Source of the DNA: Salmonella enterica subsp. arizonae
Lineage (GTDB): Bacteria > Pseudomonadota > Gammaproteobacteria > Enterobacterales > Enterobacteriaceae
NCBI RefSeq assembly: GCF_008692845.1
Contig: NZ_VXJW01000007.1
Span: 1-64,000 of the forward strand
Reading direction: 5' to 3'
DNA length: 64,000 nucleotides
The notes under the pieces were generated by a model. That model was not told the origin of the DNA, searched no databases, and worked only from the letters and a program-made list of their open reading frames with translations. Both the position numbers and the translations under genes were made by a program. Of this stretch, positions 17,241 to 28,359 are shown piece after piece; within the stretch, counting starts at the first letter, position 1, and each line of letters starts with the position of its first letter.

Positions 17241-18887
17241 ATGGAAATTTTCTTTACAATACTCATCATGACCCTTGTGGTCTCGCTGTCGGGGGTATTT
17301 ACGCGTGTATTACCCTTCCAGCTTCCTTTACCCCTTATGCAGATCGCCGCTGGCGCGCTGTTGGCGTGGCCGACGTTTGGTTTGCATGTGGAATTCGACC
17401 CGGAGCTCTTCCTCGTGCTGTTTATTCCGCCTCTGCTGTTTGCGGATGGCTGGAAAACGCCGACCCGTGAATTTCTTGAACATGGACGAGAGATTTTCGG
17501 CCTGGCGCTGGCGCTGGTGCTGGTGACGGTCGTTGGGATTGGATTCCTCATTTATTGGCTGGTGCCTGGCATTCCGCTGATCCCCGCTTTTGCGCTGGCC
17601 GCCGTGCTGTCGCCGACCGATGCGGTGGCGCTCTCCGGTATTGTGGGCGAGGGGCGTATCCCGAAAAAAATCATGGGCATCCTGCAGGGAGAGGCGTTAA
17701 TGAACGACGCCTCCGGTCTGGTATCGCTGAAATTCGCCGTGGCGGTTGCGATGGGGACAATGGTGTTTACCGTCGGCGGCGCGACGCTGGAATTTTTTAA
17801 GGTCGCTATCGGCGGTATTCTGGCGGGTTTTGTGGTCAGTTGGCTGTATGGCCGATCCTTACGTTTTTTGAGCCGCTGGGGCGGCGATGAGCCCGCGACG
17901 CAAATCGTCTTGCTGTTTCTGCTGCCCTTCGCGTCTTATTTGATTGCCGAGCATGTTGGCTTATCAGGCATCCTGGCCGCGGTTGCCGCTGGGATGACCA
18001 TCACCCGTTCCGGCGTCATGCGCCGCGCGCCGTTGGCAATGCGTTTGCGTGCTAACAGTACCTGGGCGATGCTGGAGTTTGTCTTCAACGGCATGGTCTT
18101 TCTGCTGTTGGGACTGCAATTGCCGGGTATTCTGGAATCTTCGCTGGCGGCGGCGGAAGCTGACCCGAATGTCGAAACCTGGATGCTCTTTACCGATATC
18201 GTGCTGATTTATGCGGCATTAATGCTGGTTCGCTTCGGCTGGCTGTGGACCATGAAAAAGTTCAGCCTGCGCTTTTTGAAGAAGAAACCGATGGAGTTTG
18301 CCACCTGGACGTCGCGTGAAATTCTGATTGCTTCCTTCGCTGGCGTTCGTGGGGCGATCACATTGGCTGGTGTGCTCTCTATACCGTTACTTTTACCGAA
18401 TGGCAGTGGGTTTCCGGCGCGTTATGAACTGGTATTCCTGGCGGCTGGTGTCATTTTGTTCTCGTTATTTGTCGGTGTCGTCATGTTGCCGCTGTTGCTG
18501 CAACACCTGGAAGTCGCCGATCATGCGCAACAGTTGAAAGAGGAACGTATCGCTCGCGCGGCGACGGCGGAAGCGGCGATTGTTACCATTCAAAAAATGG
18601 AGGAGCGTCTGGCGGCGGATACCGAAGAAAACATAGATAATCAACTGCTTACCGAAGTAAGCTCTCGCGTCATTGGTAACTTACGTCGCCGGGCCGATGG
18701 GCGAAACGATGTCGAAAGCTCCATACAGGAAGAAAATCTGGAGCGGCGTTTCCGTCTTGCCGCGCTGCGTTCCGAACGCGCCGAGTTGTATCATCTGCGC
18801 GCCACGCGAGAAATCAGCAATGAAACATTGCAAAAGCTGCTGCATGACCTGGATTTGATGGAAGCGCTGCTGATAGAAAATCAATAG
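17241..18887 (+). CDS. yjcE: YjcE, putative Na+/H+ antiporter (CPA1 family)
   Basis: 548 residues starting MEIFFTILIM; AGGGA sits 7 nt before this ATG and the length fits E. coli YjcE. About 12 membrane segments occupy residues 1-405. The CPA1 signature AAVLSPTDAVALSGI lies near 115-130, and GEALMNDASGLV with the conserved asparagine-aspartate pair of the ion site lies near 155. A charged cytoplasmic tail of about 140 residues follows, rich in Glu/Arg helices (ERRFRLAALRSERAELYHLR). It should exchange sodium or potassium for protons at the inner membrane; the exact substrate is not established. It faces the LysR-type gene, with a REP-like hairpin between them. Confidence 0.9.
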   Translation: MEIFFTILIMTLVVSLSGVFTRVLPFQLPLPLMQIAAGALLAWPTFGLHVEFDPELFLVLFIPPLLFADGWKTPTREFLEHGREIFGLALALVLVTVVGIGFLIYWLVPGIPLIPAFALAAVLSPTDAVALSGIVGEGRIPKKIMGILQGEALMNDASGLVSLKFAVAVAMGTMVFTVGGATLEFFKVAIGGILAGFVVSWLYGRSLRFLSRWGGDEPATQIVLLFLLPFASYLIAEHVGLSGILAAVAAGMTITRSGVMRRAPLAMRLRANSTWAMLEFVFNGMVFLLLGLQLPGILESSLAAAEADPNVETWMLFTDIVLIYAALMLVRFGWLWTMKKFSLRFLKKKPMEFATWTSREILIASFAGVRGAITLAGVLSIPLLLPNGSGFPARYELVFLAAGVILFSLFVGVVMLPLLLQHLEVADHAQQLKEERIARAATAEAAIVTIQKMEERLAADTEENIDNQLLTEVSSRVIGNLRRRADGRNDVESSIQEENLERRFRLAALRSERAELYHLRATREISNETLQKLLHDLDLMEALLIENQ

Positions 18888-18895
18888 TCCTTGTG

Positions 18896-18922
18896 GCCCG
18901 GTGGCGCTATGCTTAGCGGGCC
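18896..18922. repeat. REP-like palindrome between yjcE and the LysR gene
   Basis: GCCCGGTGGCGCTATGCTTAGCGGGC has the core of the enterobacterial REP element and lies between two converging genes, where it can protect or end both transcripts. Confidence 0.7.
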
Positions 18923-18933
18923 TGGGAGCACGA

Positions 18934-19818
18934 CTATGATTTTAACCAAAACCCTTCGCAACAGGTTAACCATGCCCGGGCGCTGTGCGATAGATACACG
19001 CCCTCTCGCCAAATCATGCCCAACTGCCAGCGTAGAACGCTTTCCAGCGGCAGCCAGCGTAGCGTGGCCTTATCCAGGCGCTGACAAATCGGCTCCGGCA
19101 AAATGGCGATGCCGACGCCCGCTTGCACCATGGCGGCCAGAAAATCCCATTGCCCGCTTCGGACTGCAATCCGTGGTTTTACGTCATGCTGGCTAAATAA
19201 GGTCATCAACTGGCGGCTCAGGGCAAAGTCTTCGTTGTAGATAAGAAGAGGATGCTCCGCCAGAGCCTCAGGCGCGATGGCGTCGCACGTTGTCCACTGA
19301 CCGGAGCGGGGGACCAGCACGCACAGCGGATGGCTGAACAGCGATAACGTCGACAGCCCGCTCGCTTCATCCACCGGAAGCGCGGTCATCGCGATATCCA
19401 GCTCGCCGTTCATTACCGCCTGCTGCACCGTCAGACCGCCAAACTCCGAAATTTTGAGTTCAACGCCAGGGTAGCGCTGGCGAAACAGACTGATTGGCCC
19501 GGCCATCAACATGCCGACCATTGGGGGAATACCAAGCCGCAGCAAACCCTTATTCAGATGGTTAATATCGCTCAGCTCGGCCTCTAACTGATGAAACTCA
19601 GCGAGGATCGCCAGGCCGCGTTCAAACACCACGCGTCCGGTATCGGTCAACAGCAACTTGCGTCCGTCGCGGATCAGTAGCGTACAGTTAAGCTCATCTT
19701 CAAGGTTTTTCAGCATTTTGCTGATGGTGGGCTGGGTGACAAATAATTTCTCCGCTGCGCGGGTGAAACTTTGCTGGCGCACCACCTCGACAAAATAACG
19801 CAGCGTTCTGATATCCAT
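18934..19818 (-). CDS. LysR-family regulator of the adjacent CidA/CidB-like genes
   Basis: 294 residues starting MDIRTLRYFVEVV; GGAAGGA sits about 6 nt before this ATG. The N-terminal winged helix (residues 1-60, SFTRAAEKLFVTQPTISKML) and a LysR substrate-binding domain (90-290) are clear. It is divergent from the cidA/lrgA-like and lrgB-like genes, with about 100 bp between starts. This is the arrangement of B. subtilis ywbI-ywbH-ywbG and of staphylococcal cidR-cidABC, where the regulator responds to acetate. By analogy it probably controls the pair; the effector here is unknown. The acetate genes actP-yjcH-acs follow directly after the pair. Confidence 0.88.
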   Translation of the reverse strand: MDIRTLRYFVEVVRQQSFTRAAEKLFVTQPTISKMLKNLEDELNCTLLIRDGRKLLLTDTGRVVFERGLAILAEFHQLEAELSDINHLNKGLLRLGIPPMVGMLMAGPISLFRQRYPGVELKISEFGGLTVQQAVMNGELDIAMTALPVDEASGLSTLSLFSHPLCVLVPRSGQWTTCDAIAPEALAEHPLLIYNEDFALSRQLMTLFSQHDVKPRIAVRSGQWDFLAAMVQAGVGIAILPEPICQRLDKATLRWLPLESVLRWQLGMIWREGVYLSHSARAWLTCCEGFWLKS

Positions 19819-19921
19819 GATTATTCCTTCCAACTATGCCTGCAATGATTTTAATTCATTTCTGCCCGTGACGGAGGTTATCTATACTGGCGCTCCGTAT
19901 TATTTTTCAGGACATTCCCTC

Positions 19922-20332
19922 ATGGCTGTGGCGATAAGCCGCGTTACGCCTGCCGTTGTGCAACGACTCCAGGTACCGGTTCAGGTACTGCTATATGCAG
20001 GTTTATTCATTTTTTCCCAATATCTTGTCTCCTGGCTGCGCCTGCCGTTACCCGCGAATCTGGTCGGCATGGTGCTTATGCTGGCGCTGATCGTTTGCCG
20101 GATTATTCCGCTTAGCTGGGTGCGCGCAGGCGCGCGCTGGCTGCTGGCGGAGATGCTGTTATTTTTTGTTCCCGCTGTAGTGGCGGTAGTGAACTACACT
20201 CATCTGCTGCTGGCGGACGGCTGGCGCATCTTCTCGGTGATAGCGATAAGTACCCTTATGGTACTTGGCGCGACGGCGTGGGTGGTGGAGAAAGTGTATC
20301 GCTATGAGATGAGCAGGCTAAACCGTGAGTAA
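19922..20332 (+). CDS. CidA/LrgA-family holin-like membrane protein
   Basis: 136 residues starting MAVAISRVTPAVV, with AGGA about 10 nt upstream. Four hydrophobic segments and the family motif LPANLVGMVLMLALIVCRIIPL near residues 45-66 identify a CidA/LrgA (YohJ-like) protein. Such proteins oligomerise in the inner membrane and resemble holins. Recent work on the family points to export of fermentation products or control of envelope integrity. The frame overlaps the next gene by 8 nt, so the two are translated together. The LysR-type gene lies divergent. The frame is open for another 35 codons upstream, but no good start or homology supports them. Confidence 0.88.
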   Translation: MAVAISRVTPAVVQRLQVPVQVLLYAGLFIFSQYLVSWLRLPLPANLVGMVLMLALIVCRIIPLSWVRAGARWLLAEMLLFFVPAVVAVVNYTHLLLADGWRIFSVIAISTLMVLGATAWVVEKVYRYEMSRLNRE

Positions 20333-21014
20333 CTTTCAGTTAAGCGTTCTGTGCCTGATTATTACGCTGGGGATTTACTCCGCTAATAAGCGCCTGTATC
20401 GCCGTTTTCGCAAACTACCGCTGATGCCGTTAGTGCTGACGCCTGCGCTGCTGGTGCTAATGCTGGTGTTCGGTCATATCTCCTGGCAAAACTACATTGG
20501 CGAATCGCACTGGTTGCTGTGGCTGCTCGGCCCGGCGACCATTGCTTTTGCGGTGCCGGTGTACGATAACCTCGCGATTATCAAACGCCACTGGATGTCG
20601 CTCACCGCTGGCGTGGTGACGGCGACGGTGGTGGCTGTCACCAGTTCCGTTTGGCTGGCGCGTTTGTTCACATTGTCGGATGAGATCCAGCGTAGTCTGG
20701 CGGTACGCTCCGTTACCACGCCGTTTGCGCTGGCGGCGGCAGAAGCCCTGGGCGGGCAGCCGGATCTGGTGGCGCTGTTCGTGGTCGTCACTGGCGTGTT
20801 CGGCATGGCGGTCGGCGACGCGCTGTTTTTGCGTCTCCCTATTCGGGAAGGCATGGCAAAAGGAGCGGGGTTCGGCGCGGCGTCACATGGGGCGGGCACG
20901 GCGCGTTCCTATGAGCTTGGTCAGCAGGAGGGCGTTGTCGCCAGTCTGGTCATGATGCTGTCCGGCGTGGTGATGGTTCTGGCAGCCCCTCTGGTGGCGA
21001 TGGTGATGTTCTGA
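20325..21014 (+). CDS. CidB/LrgB-family membrane protein
   Basis: 229 residues with a GTG start at 20325, inside the last codons of the preceding gene. About 7-8 membrane segments. The LrgB family signatures SVTTPFALAAAEALGG near residue 127 and GFGAASHGAGTARSYELG near 182 are present. It forms a functional pair with the CidA/LrgA-like protein; the same two-gene unit occurs as yohJ-yohK in E. coli. The role in Gram-negative bacteria is poorly defined, with proposals including murein hydrolase control and small-molecule export. A strong hairpin follows the stop. Confidence 0.9.
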   Translation: MSNFQLSVLCLIITLGIYSANKRLYRRFRKLPLMPLVLTPALLVLMLVFGHISWQNYIGESHWLLWLLGPATIAFAVPVYDNLAIIKRHWMSLTAGVVTATVVAVTSSVWLARLFTLSDEIQRSLAVRSVTTPFALAAAEALGGQPDLVALFVVVTGVFGMAVGDALFLRLPIREGMAKGAGFGAASHGAGTARSYELGQQEGVVASLVMMLSGVVMVLAAPLVAMVMF

Positions 21015-21015
21015 T

Positions 21016-21044
21016 TTTCCTCCGACCCACAGGGCCGGAGGAAA
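21016..21044. terminator. Bidirectional terminator between the lrgB-like gene and actP
   Basis: Stem TTTCCTCCG/CGGAGGAAA with an 11-nt loop, directly after the lrgB-like stop and 9 nt from the end of actP on the opposite strand. Confidence 0.75.
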
Positions 21045-21052
21045 CGGTAAGA

Positions 21053-23013
<1,961 letters not shown>

Positions 23014-23032
23014 CACAGAGCTCTCCAGAGGT

Positions 23033-23155
23033 CCCCCTGCGTCTTTCGCGCTACAGGCGCGTTGGCCGCACTCGCGCACCCCAGTCACATAGTGAACTAT
23101 GCTGCTGGGGATGTGCTCGCTTGCCGCCTTCCTGTAACACGAAATCCTTTGGGGG
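23033..23155. repeat. Long imperfect palindrome between acs and yjcH (RSA-like intergenic repeat)
   Basis: About 120 bases fold back on themselves. The centre is CCCCAGTCACATAGT with ACTATGCTGCTGGGG, and outward arms pair GTTGGCCGCACTCGC with GCTCGCTTGCCGCC and CTACAGG with CCTGTA. It resembles the large dispersed RSA-type intergenic palindromes of enteric bacteria, though the naming is from memory. On acs-yjcH-actP mRNA it would form a long hairpin and could shift expression between acs and the two downstream genes. Confidence 0.55.
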
Positions 23156-23172
23156 AGGGTTTTTTTATATTT

Positions 23173-23195
23173 CCCTCTCCCGGTTTGAGAGAGGG
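23173..23195. repeat. Small hairpin between acs and yjcH
   Basis: CCCTCTC/GAGAGGG with a 9-nt loop, between the large palindrome and the REP element. With those two it makes an unusually structured 240-base spacer inside an operon. Confidence 0.5.
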
Positions 23196-23208
23196 CAGGG
23201 GTAGGGTC

Positions 23209-23246
23209 GTAGGCCGGATAAAACGCTTTCGCGTTGCCATCCGGCA
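23209..23246. repeat. REP element just after acs
   Basis: GCCGGAT...ATCCGGC with a GCTTTCGC-type loop region, a classic REP palindrome 8 nt beyond the acs stop. It probably stabilises the acs mRNA 3' end relative to yjcH-actP. Confidence 0.88.
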
Positions 23247-23253
23247 TTTATGG

Positions 23254-25212
23254 TTATGACGGTATCGCGATGGCCTGCTTCTCTTCGAGCAGTTTCTCTA
23301 CCACGCCAGGGTCGGCGAGGGTCGAGGTATCGCCCAGATTGCTGGTATCGCCCGCCGCGATTTTGCGCAAAATACGGCGCATAATTTTGCCGGAACGGGT
23401 TTTTGGCAGTGAGTCGGTCCAGTGCAGCACGTCCGGCGTCGCCAGCGGGCCAATCTCTTTACGTACCCAGTTGCGCACCTCCGCGTACAGTTCTGGCGAC
23501 GGCTCCTCGCCGTGGTTGAGCGTCACATAAGCGTAAATCGCCTGACCTTTGATAGCGTGTGGAATACCCACCACCGCCGCTTCGGCGATCTTCGGATGCG
23601 CCACCAGCGCCGATTCGATTTCCGCCGTGCCCAGACGGTGGCCGGAGACGTTTAGTACGTCATCCACACGACCGGTGATCCAGTAGTAGCCATCTTCATC
23701 GCGGCGCGCGCCGTCGCCGCTGAAATACATATTTTTGAAGGTAGAGAAATAGGTCTGCTCAAAACGCTCATGATCGCCGAACAGAGTGCGCGCCTGGCCC
23801 GGCCAGGAATCAGTAATGACCAGATTGCCTTCCGTCGCGCCTTCTTGCGCATGGCCTTCGTTATCCACCAGCGCAGGCTGCACGCCAAAGAAAGGACGGG
23901 TGGCGGAACCGGCTTTCAGTTCGGTCGCGCCCGGTAGCGGCGTGATCATGAAACCGCCGGTTTCAGTCTGCCACCAGGTGTCGACGACCGGGCATTTTTC
24001 GTTGCCGATCTTCTTCCAGAACCATTCCCACGCTTCGGGGTTGATCGGTTCGCCGACGGAACCCAGAATGCGCAGTGAAGAACGGTCGGTGCCTTCAATG
24101 GCTTTATCGCCTTCCGCCATCAGCGCGCGGATTGCCGTCGGGGCGGTATAGAGAATGTTGACCTGGTGTTTGTCGACCACCTGGCACATGCGAGCGGGCG
24201 TCGGCCAATTCGGTACGCCTTCAAACATTAATGTGGTCGCGCCGCAGGCTAGCGGACCATACAACAGATAACTGTGCCCCGTCACCCAACCCACATCGGC
24301 GGTACACCAGTAAATATCGCCAGGGTGATAATCAAAGACATACTTAAAGGTGGTCGCGGCATAGACCAGATAGCCGCCGGTGGTGTGCAGCACGCCTTTC
24401 GGCTTGCCGGTGGAGCCGGAGGTATAAAGGATGAATAGCGGATCTTCGGCATTCATCGCTTCAGGCTGGTGTTCAGGGCTGGCTTTTTCAATCAGATCGC
24501 GCCACCACAGATCGCGGCCTTCTTGCCAGTCAATGTTGCCGCCGGTGCGCTTCAGGACGATTACATGCTTAACGCTGGTGACGTTCGGGTTTTTCAGCGC
24601 GTCATCGACATTCTTTTTCAGTGGGATGCTGCGTCCGGCGCGTATGCCTTCGTCGGCAGTGATCACCAGCCGCGAGTTGGAGTCGATAATGCGTCCGGCA
24701 ACGGCTTCCGGCGAGAAACCGCCGAAGATCACTGAATGCACCGCGCCGATGCGGGCGCAGGCCAACATTGCCACCGCCGCTTCCGGCACCATCGGCATAT
24801 AAATCGCTACCACGTCGCCTTTTTTAATGCCCAGATCCAGCAGCGTATTCGCGAAACGGCAGACATCGCGATGTAACTCGCGATAAGAGATATGTTTACT
24901 CTGCGACGCGTCGTCGCCTTCCCAGATAATGGCGGTGCGATCGCCATTTTCCTGTAAATGGCGGTCAAGGCAGTTTGCCGCCAGATTCAGCGTGCCGTCC
25001 TCGTACCATTTAATAGATACATTGCCTGGCGCAAAGGAGGTGTTTTTCACTTTTTGGTACGGCGTGATCCAGTCGAGAATTTTTCCCTGTTCGCCCCAGA
25101 ACGTATCGGGATCGTTAATAGACTGTTGATATTTAGCCTCATACTGCTCTGGATTTATCAGGCAACGATCCGCAACATTGGCGGGAATAGCGTGTTTATG
25201 TGTTTGGCTCAT
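23254..25212 (-). CDS. acs: Acs, AMP-forming acetyl-CoA synthetase
   Basis: 652 residues, the exact family length. It converts acetate, ATP and CoA to acetyl-CoA, AMP and pyrophosphate through acetyl-AMP and is used to scavenge acetate at low levels. The AMP-binding P-loop [11 protein letters not shown] lies near residue 264. The C-terminal motif SGKIMRR contains the catalytic Lys609 that Pat acetylates and CobB deacetylates. The stretch [10 protein letters not shown] near residue 412 fits the acyl-binding region. First gene of acs-yjcH-actP; the promoter region is shared with the divergent nrf operon. In E. coli this promoter is CRP-activated and Fis/IHF-controlled; I could not place strong CRP sites with confidence. 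Confidence 0.98.
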   Translation of the reverse strand: MSQTHKHAIPANVADRCLINPEQYEAKYQQSINDPDTFWGEQGKILDWITPYQKVKNTSFAPGNVSIKWYEDGTLNLAANCLDRHLQENGDRTAIIWEGDDASQSKHISYRELHRDVCRFANTLLDLGIKKGDVVAIYMPMVPEAAVAMLACARIGAVHSVIFGGFSPEAVAGRIIDSNSRLVITADEGIRAGRSIPLKKNVDDALKNPNVTSVKHVIVLKRTGGNIDWQEGRDLWWRDLIEKASPEHQPEAMNAEDPLFILYTSGSTGKPKGVLHTTGGYLVYAATTFKYVFDYHPGDIYWCTADVGWVTGHSYLLYGPLACGATTLMFEGVPNWPTPARMCQVVDKHQVNILYTAPTAIRALMAEGDKAIEGTDRSSLRILGSVGEPINPEAWEWFWKKIGNEKCPVVDTWWQTETGGFMITPLPGATELKAGSATRPFFGVQPALVDNEGHAQEGATEGNLVITDSWPGQARTLFGDHERFEQTYFSTFKNMYFSGDGARRDEDGYYWITGRVDDVLNVSGHRLGTAEIESALVAHPKIAEAAVVGIPHAIKGQAIYAYVTLNHGEEPSPELYAEVRNWVRKEIGPLATPDVLHWTDSLPKTRSGKIMRRILRKIAAGDTSNLGDTSTLADPGVVEKLLEEKQAIAIPS

Positions 25213-25643
25213 GCTGTTGTTCTCCTTGTGTGATGTTAATAATATGTCGCATAAACGTTAAATGTAGGGTCTTAATAAGTTTTGTTTAGTATTTGGGCGA
25301 CAGATCACGCAAAAAGGGAACTGTGCAAATAAGCAGCAATCTGTTTTTTGATTGTGTCCCGCAAAATTAAATAAATTATTGGGATAACATGACGTTATAT
25401 GAATTTTTTTAAAAAAGTGATCCGTGTCCGGAAATCATAAAAGAGAAGAGGAGATATACAGGCTGCTAACTCTAAAGTGGTATTTTACATACACTTACAA
25501 TTGATTAAAGACAACATTTTAAGTGTGGTTATTTGTTACACATACAGGGGAGCAATGTAATAACAGTATTTGTGCGGTTGCTGTTATGGAAAACGATAAA
25601 AAATCGCCATTGAAGATAGTGGCGCAATCTGGATGAGACCTCT
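25213..25643. promoter_or_regulatory. Divergent acs-nrfA regulatory region
   Basis: 431 bases without a gene, between acs (minus) and nrfA (plus), AT-rich. It must hold the acs promoters on the left and the anaerobic nrf promoter on the right; the FNR site is given separately. NarL/NarP heptamers and Fis/IHF sites are known here in E. coli but could not be placed reliably by eye. Confidence 0.75.
25501..25514. promoter_or_regulatory. FNR site of the nrf promoter
   Basis: TTGATTAAAGACAA matches the FNR consensus TTGAT-N4-ATCAA at 8 of 10 defined bases. A weak -10 (TTACAC) about 22 bp downstream would put the site near -41, the position of class II FNR activation known for E. coli nrfA. It lies about 130 bp before the nrfA start. 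Confidence 0.65.
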
Positions 25644-27080
25644 ATGGCAAGGAAAACATTACGCGCACGCCGTTTCTTCAGCCTTATATTTCCTTTTTTC
25701 TTTATGACCTCTGTTTACGCTGAGCAAACGTCCGTATCTGCAAAAACTGTTACTGTTGAAGCGAAAAATGAAACGTTCTCGCCTCAACACCCCGACCAAT
25801 ATCAGTCATGGAAAGCGACATCAGAACAGTCTGCCCGTGAAGATGCGCTGGCGGAAGACCCACGTCTGGTGATCCTGTGGGCGGGATATCCCTTCTCCCG
25901 TGATTACAACAAACCACGCGGTCACGCGTATGCGGTAACTGACGTGCGCGAAACGCTGCGTACCGGCGCGCCAAAAACGGCGGAAGAGGGCCCTCTGCCA
26001 ATGGCGTGCTGGAGTTGTAAAAGCCCTGACGTCGCGCGCCTTATTCAGCAAGAGGGCGAAGATGGCTACTTTCATGGCAAATGGGCGCGCGGCGGCCCGG
26101 AAATTGTCAACGATTTGGGCTGCGCCGACTGCCATAACACCGCTTCGGACGATTTCGCCCAGGGAAAGCCTGCGTTAACTCTGTCGCGCCCCTATGCCGA
26201 ACGGGCAATGGAGGCTATCGGCAAACCGTTTGATAAAGCGGGACGGTTTGATCAGCAATCGATGGTTTGCGGACAGTGCCACGTCGAGTACTACTTTGAG
26301 GGTAAAAATAAAGCCGTTAAATTCCCGTGGGACGAAGGTATGAAGGTCGAAAGTATGGAGAAATATTACGACGCTATCGCTTTCTCCGACTGGACAAACT
26401 CGCTGTCGAAAACGCCGATGCTCAAAGCGCAGCACCCGGAATATGAAACCTGGAGCGCGGGCATTCACGGTAAGAATAACGTGACCTGTATTGACTGCCA
26501 CATGCCGAAAGTACAGAACGCCGACGGCAAGCTCTACACCGACCATAAAATCGGCAACCCGTTCGATAATTTCGCCCAGACCTGCGCTAACTGCCATACC
26601 CAGGATAAAACCACGCTGCAAAACGTGGTGGCGGAACGCAAGCAGGCGATTCACGATCTGAAAATCAAAGTAGAAGATCAACTGGTTCATGCCCATTTTG
26701 AGGCGAAAGCCGCGTGGGAGGCGGGGGCGACAGACGCGGAAATGAAACCGATTCTGAACGATATTCGCCACGCGCAGTGGCGTTGGGATCTGGCGATTGC
26801 GTCACACGGTATTCATATGCATGCCCCGGAGGAAGGTCTGCGGATGTTAGGCAGCGCGATGGATAAAGCCGCGGATGCCCGCACTAAACTGGCGCGACTG
26901 CTGGCGACCAAAGGCATTACCCATGAAATTCCGCTGCCGGATATTTCGACGAAAGAGAAGGCGCAGAAAGCGATTGGTTTGAATATGCAACAAATCAACG
27001 CCGAGAAGCAGGACTTCCTGAAAACGGTCGTACCGCAGTGGGAAGATCAGGCGCGTAAAAACAGTCTGTTAAGCCAATAA
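25644..27080 (+). CDS. nrfA: NrfA, periplasmic pentahaem cytochrome c nitrite reductase
   Basis: 478 residues with a cleavable Sec signal peptide (hydrophobic 12-22, cleaved after VYA). NrfA reduces nitrite to ammonium with six electrons and also reduces nitric oxide. The catalytic haem has the special CWSCK motif at residues 122-126. Four ordinary CxxCH sites lie at 160 (CADCH), 209 (CGQCH), 282 (CIDCH) and 314 (CANCH), the spacing of E. coli NrfA. The lysine-liganded haem needs the dedicated lyase encoded by nrfEFG downstream. First gene of nrfABCDEFG; a small hairpin separates it from nrfB. Confidence 0.98.
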   Translation: MARKTLRARRFFSLIFPFFFMTSVYAEQTSVSAKTVTVEAKNETFSPQHPDQYQSWKATSEQSAREDALAEDPRLVILWAGYPFSRDYNKPRGHAYAVTDVRETLRTGAPKTAEEGPLPMACWSCKSPDVARLIQQEGEDGYFHGKWARGGPEIVNDLGCADCHNTASDDFAQGKPALTLSRPYAERAMEAIGKPFDKAGRFDQQSMVCGQCHVEYYFEGKNKAVKFPWDEGMKVESMEKYYDAIAFSDWTNSLSKTPMLKAQHPEYETWSAGIHGKNNVTCIDCHMPKVQNADGKLYTDHKIGNPFDNFAQTCANCHTQDKTTLQNVVAERKQAIHDLKIKVEDQLVHAHFEAKAAWEAGATDAEMKPILNDIRHAQWRWDLAIASHGIHMHAPEEGLRMLGSAMDKAADARTKLARLLATKGITHEIPLPDISTKEKAQKAIGLNMQQINAEKQDFLKTVVPQWEDQARKNSLLSQ

Positions 27081-27087
27081 CCCCATT

Positions 27088-27105
27088 CCGCCCCGTAAGG
27101 GGCGG
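27088..27105 (+). promoter_or_regulatory. Intercistronic hairpin between nrfA and nrfB
   Basis: Perfect 7-bp stem CCGCCCC/GGGGCGG with a GTAA tetraloop, 7 nt after nrfA and without a T-tract. It probably protects nrfA mRNA from 3' decay or partly ends transcription, giving more NrfA than the downstream proteins. Confidence 0.65.
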
Positions 27106-27124
27106 ATAACGCAATGGAGTGAAT

Positions 27125-27691
27125 ATGAGCGTATTACGTTCGTTATTAACTGCTGGGGTGCTGGCGTCAGGCCTGTTCTGGAGCCTGAATGGGATAACTG
27201 CCGTCCCCGCCGCCCAGCTACCTGAACAACGCTGGACAGTCACCCAGCAGCGTAATCCGGATGCTGCCTGTCTGGACTGCCACAAGCCGGACACTGAAGG
27301 TATGCACGGTAAGCATACGGGCGCTATCAACCCGAACAACAAATTACCGGTAACTTGCACCAACTGCCACGGCCAACCGTCGCTTCATCACCGTGAAGGG
27401 GTGAAAGATGTGATGCGTTTTAACGACCCGATGTATACGTTGGAGCAGCAGAACAGCGTCTGCATGTCCTGCCATCTGCCTGAACAACTACAAAAAGCGT
27501 TCTGGCCGCACGATGTTCATGTTACTAAAGTGACCTGCGCCAGTTGCCATTCCCTGCATCCGCAGCAAGATACGATGCAGACGCTAAGCGAGAAAGGGCG
27601 GATCAAAATATGCGTGGATTGCCATAGCGATCAGCGTACTAACCCGCACTTTAATCCGGCGTCCGTTCCGTTGCTTAAGGAGCAGCCATGA
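27125..27691 (+). CDS. nrfB: NrfB, pentahaem electron donor to NrfA
   Basis: 188 residues starting [11 protein letters not shown], after a GGAG site; an ATG two codons earlier lies too close to that site. The signal peptide is cleaved near residue 25. Five CxxCH haem sites are present: CLDCH, CTNCH, CMSCH, CASCH and CVDCH. NrfB is the small periplasmic multihaem protein that passes electrons from the NrfCD quinol dehydrogenase to NrfA. The last 4 nt overlap the nrfC start, so the two are translationally coupled. Confidence 0.97.
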   Translation: MSVLRSLLTAGVLASGLFWSLNGITAVPAAQLPEQRWTVTQQRNPDAACLDCHKPDTEGMHGKHTGAINPNNKLPVTCTNCHGQPSLHHREGVKDVMRFNDPMYTLEQQNSVCMSCHLPEQLQKAFWPHDVHVTKVTCASCHSLHPQQDTMQTLSEKGRIKICVDCHSDQRTNPHFNPASVPLLKEQP

Positions 27692-28359
27692 GTTGCACCC
27701 GACGTCAATTTATTACCCGCGTCGGCGCGCTGGCGGCGGTCAGTGGGATGGCAGGACGCGTTGTAGCGAACACGTTGAATATTAACGGCGTGCGTTATGG
27801 CATGGTGCATGACGAATCGCTATGCATCGGCTGTACCGCCTGTATGGATGCTTGTCGGGAAGTGAATCAGGTACCGGAGGGCGTATCGCGCCTGACCATT
27901 ATCCGCAGTGAGCCGCTGGGGACGTTTCCGGAGGTGAAGTACCGTTTCTTTCGTCACTCATGCCAGCACTGCGACCATGCGCCCTGCGTTGACGTCTGCC
28001 CGACCGGCGCATCATTCCGCGATGCCGCCAGCGGTATTGTCGATGTGAACCCGGACCTTTGCGTCGGCTGCCAGTATTGTATCGCCGCGTGTCCTTACCG
28101 CGTGCGCTTTATCCATCCGGTCAGTAAGACGGCGGATAAGTGCGATTTCTGCCGGAAAACCCGGCTAAAAGAGGGCCGATTGCCTGCCTGCGTCGAATCC
28201 TGTCCAACCAAAGCCCTGACCTTCGGCAATCTGGACGATCCTGATAGTGAGATCTCCCGTCTGCTGCGCGAGAAACCGACTTATCGCTACAAGCTGGCGC
28301 TGGGGACGAAACCGAAGGTGTATCGCGTGCCCTTTAACTATGGGGAGGTGAGCCAATGA
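27688..28359 (+). CDS. nrfC: NrfC, four-cluster ferredoxin-like subunit of the quinol dehydrogenase
   Basis: 223 residues. The N terminus has a twin-arginine signal ([17 protein letters not shown]), so the folded iron-sulfur protein is exported by Tat. Four cysteine groups bind [4Fe-4S] clusters: [11 protein letters not shown] near residue 47, [13 protein letters not shown] near 92, [11 protein letters not shown] near 125 and CDFC...CVESC near 152-172. It takes electrons from menaquinol via NrfD and passes them to NrfB. Overlaps nrfB and nrfD by 4 nt each. Confidence 0.96.
   Translation: MSCTRRQFITRVGALAAVSGMAGRVVANTLNINGVRYGMVHDESLCIGCTACMDACREVNQVPEGVSRLTIIRSEPLGTFPEVKYRFFRHSCQHCDHAPCVDVCPTGASFRDAASGIVDVNPDLCVGCQYCIAACPYRVRFIHPVSKTADKCDFCRKTRLKEGRLPACVESCPTKALTFGNLDDPDSEISRLLREKPTYRYKLALGTKPKVYRVPFNYGEVSQ

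Noticed and set aside
25290-25330. CRP site for acs near GTGATCTGTCGCC
   Set aside because: Only one good half-site is visible; too weak to annotate without a matrix score.
26175-26771. Minus-strand frame of 198 codons opposite nrfA
   Set aside because: Antisense of a fully motif-supported pentahaem cytochrome; composition follows from the nrfA codons.
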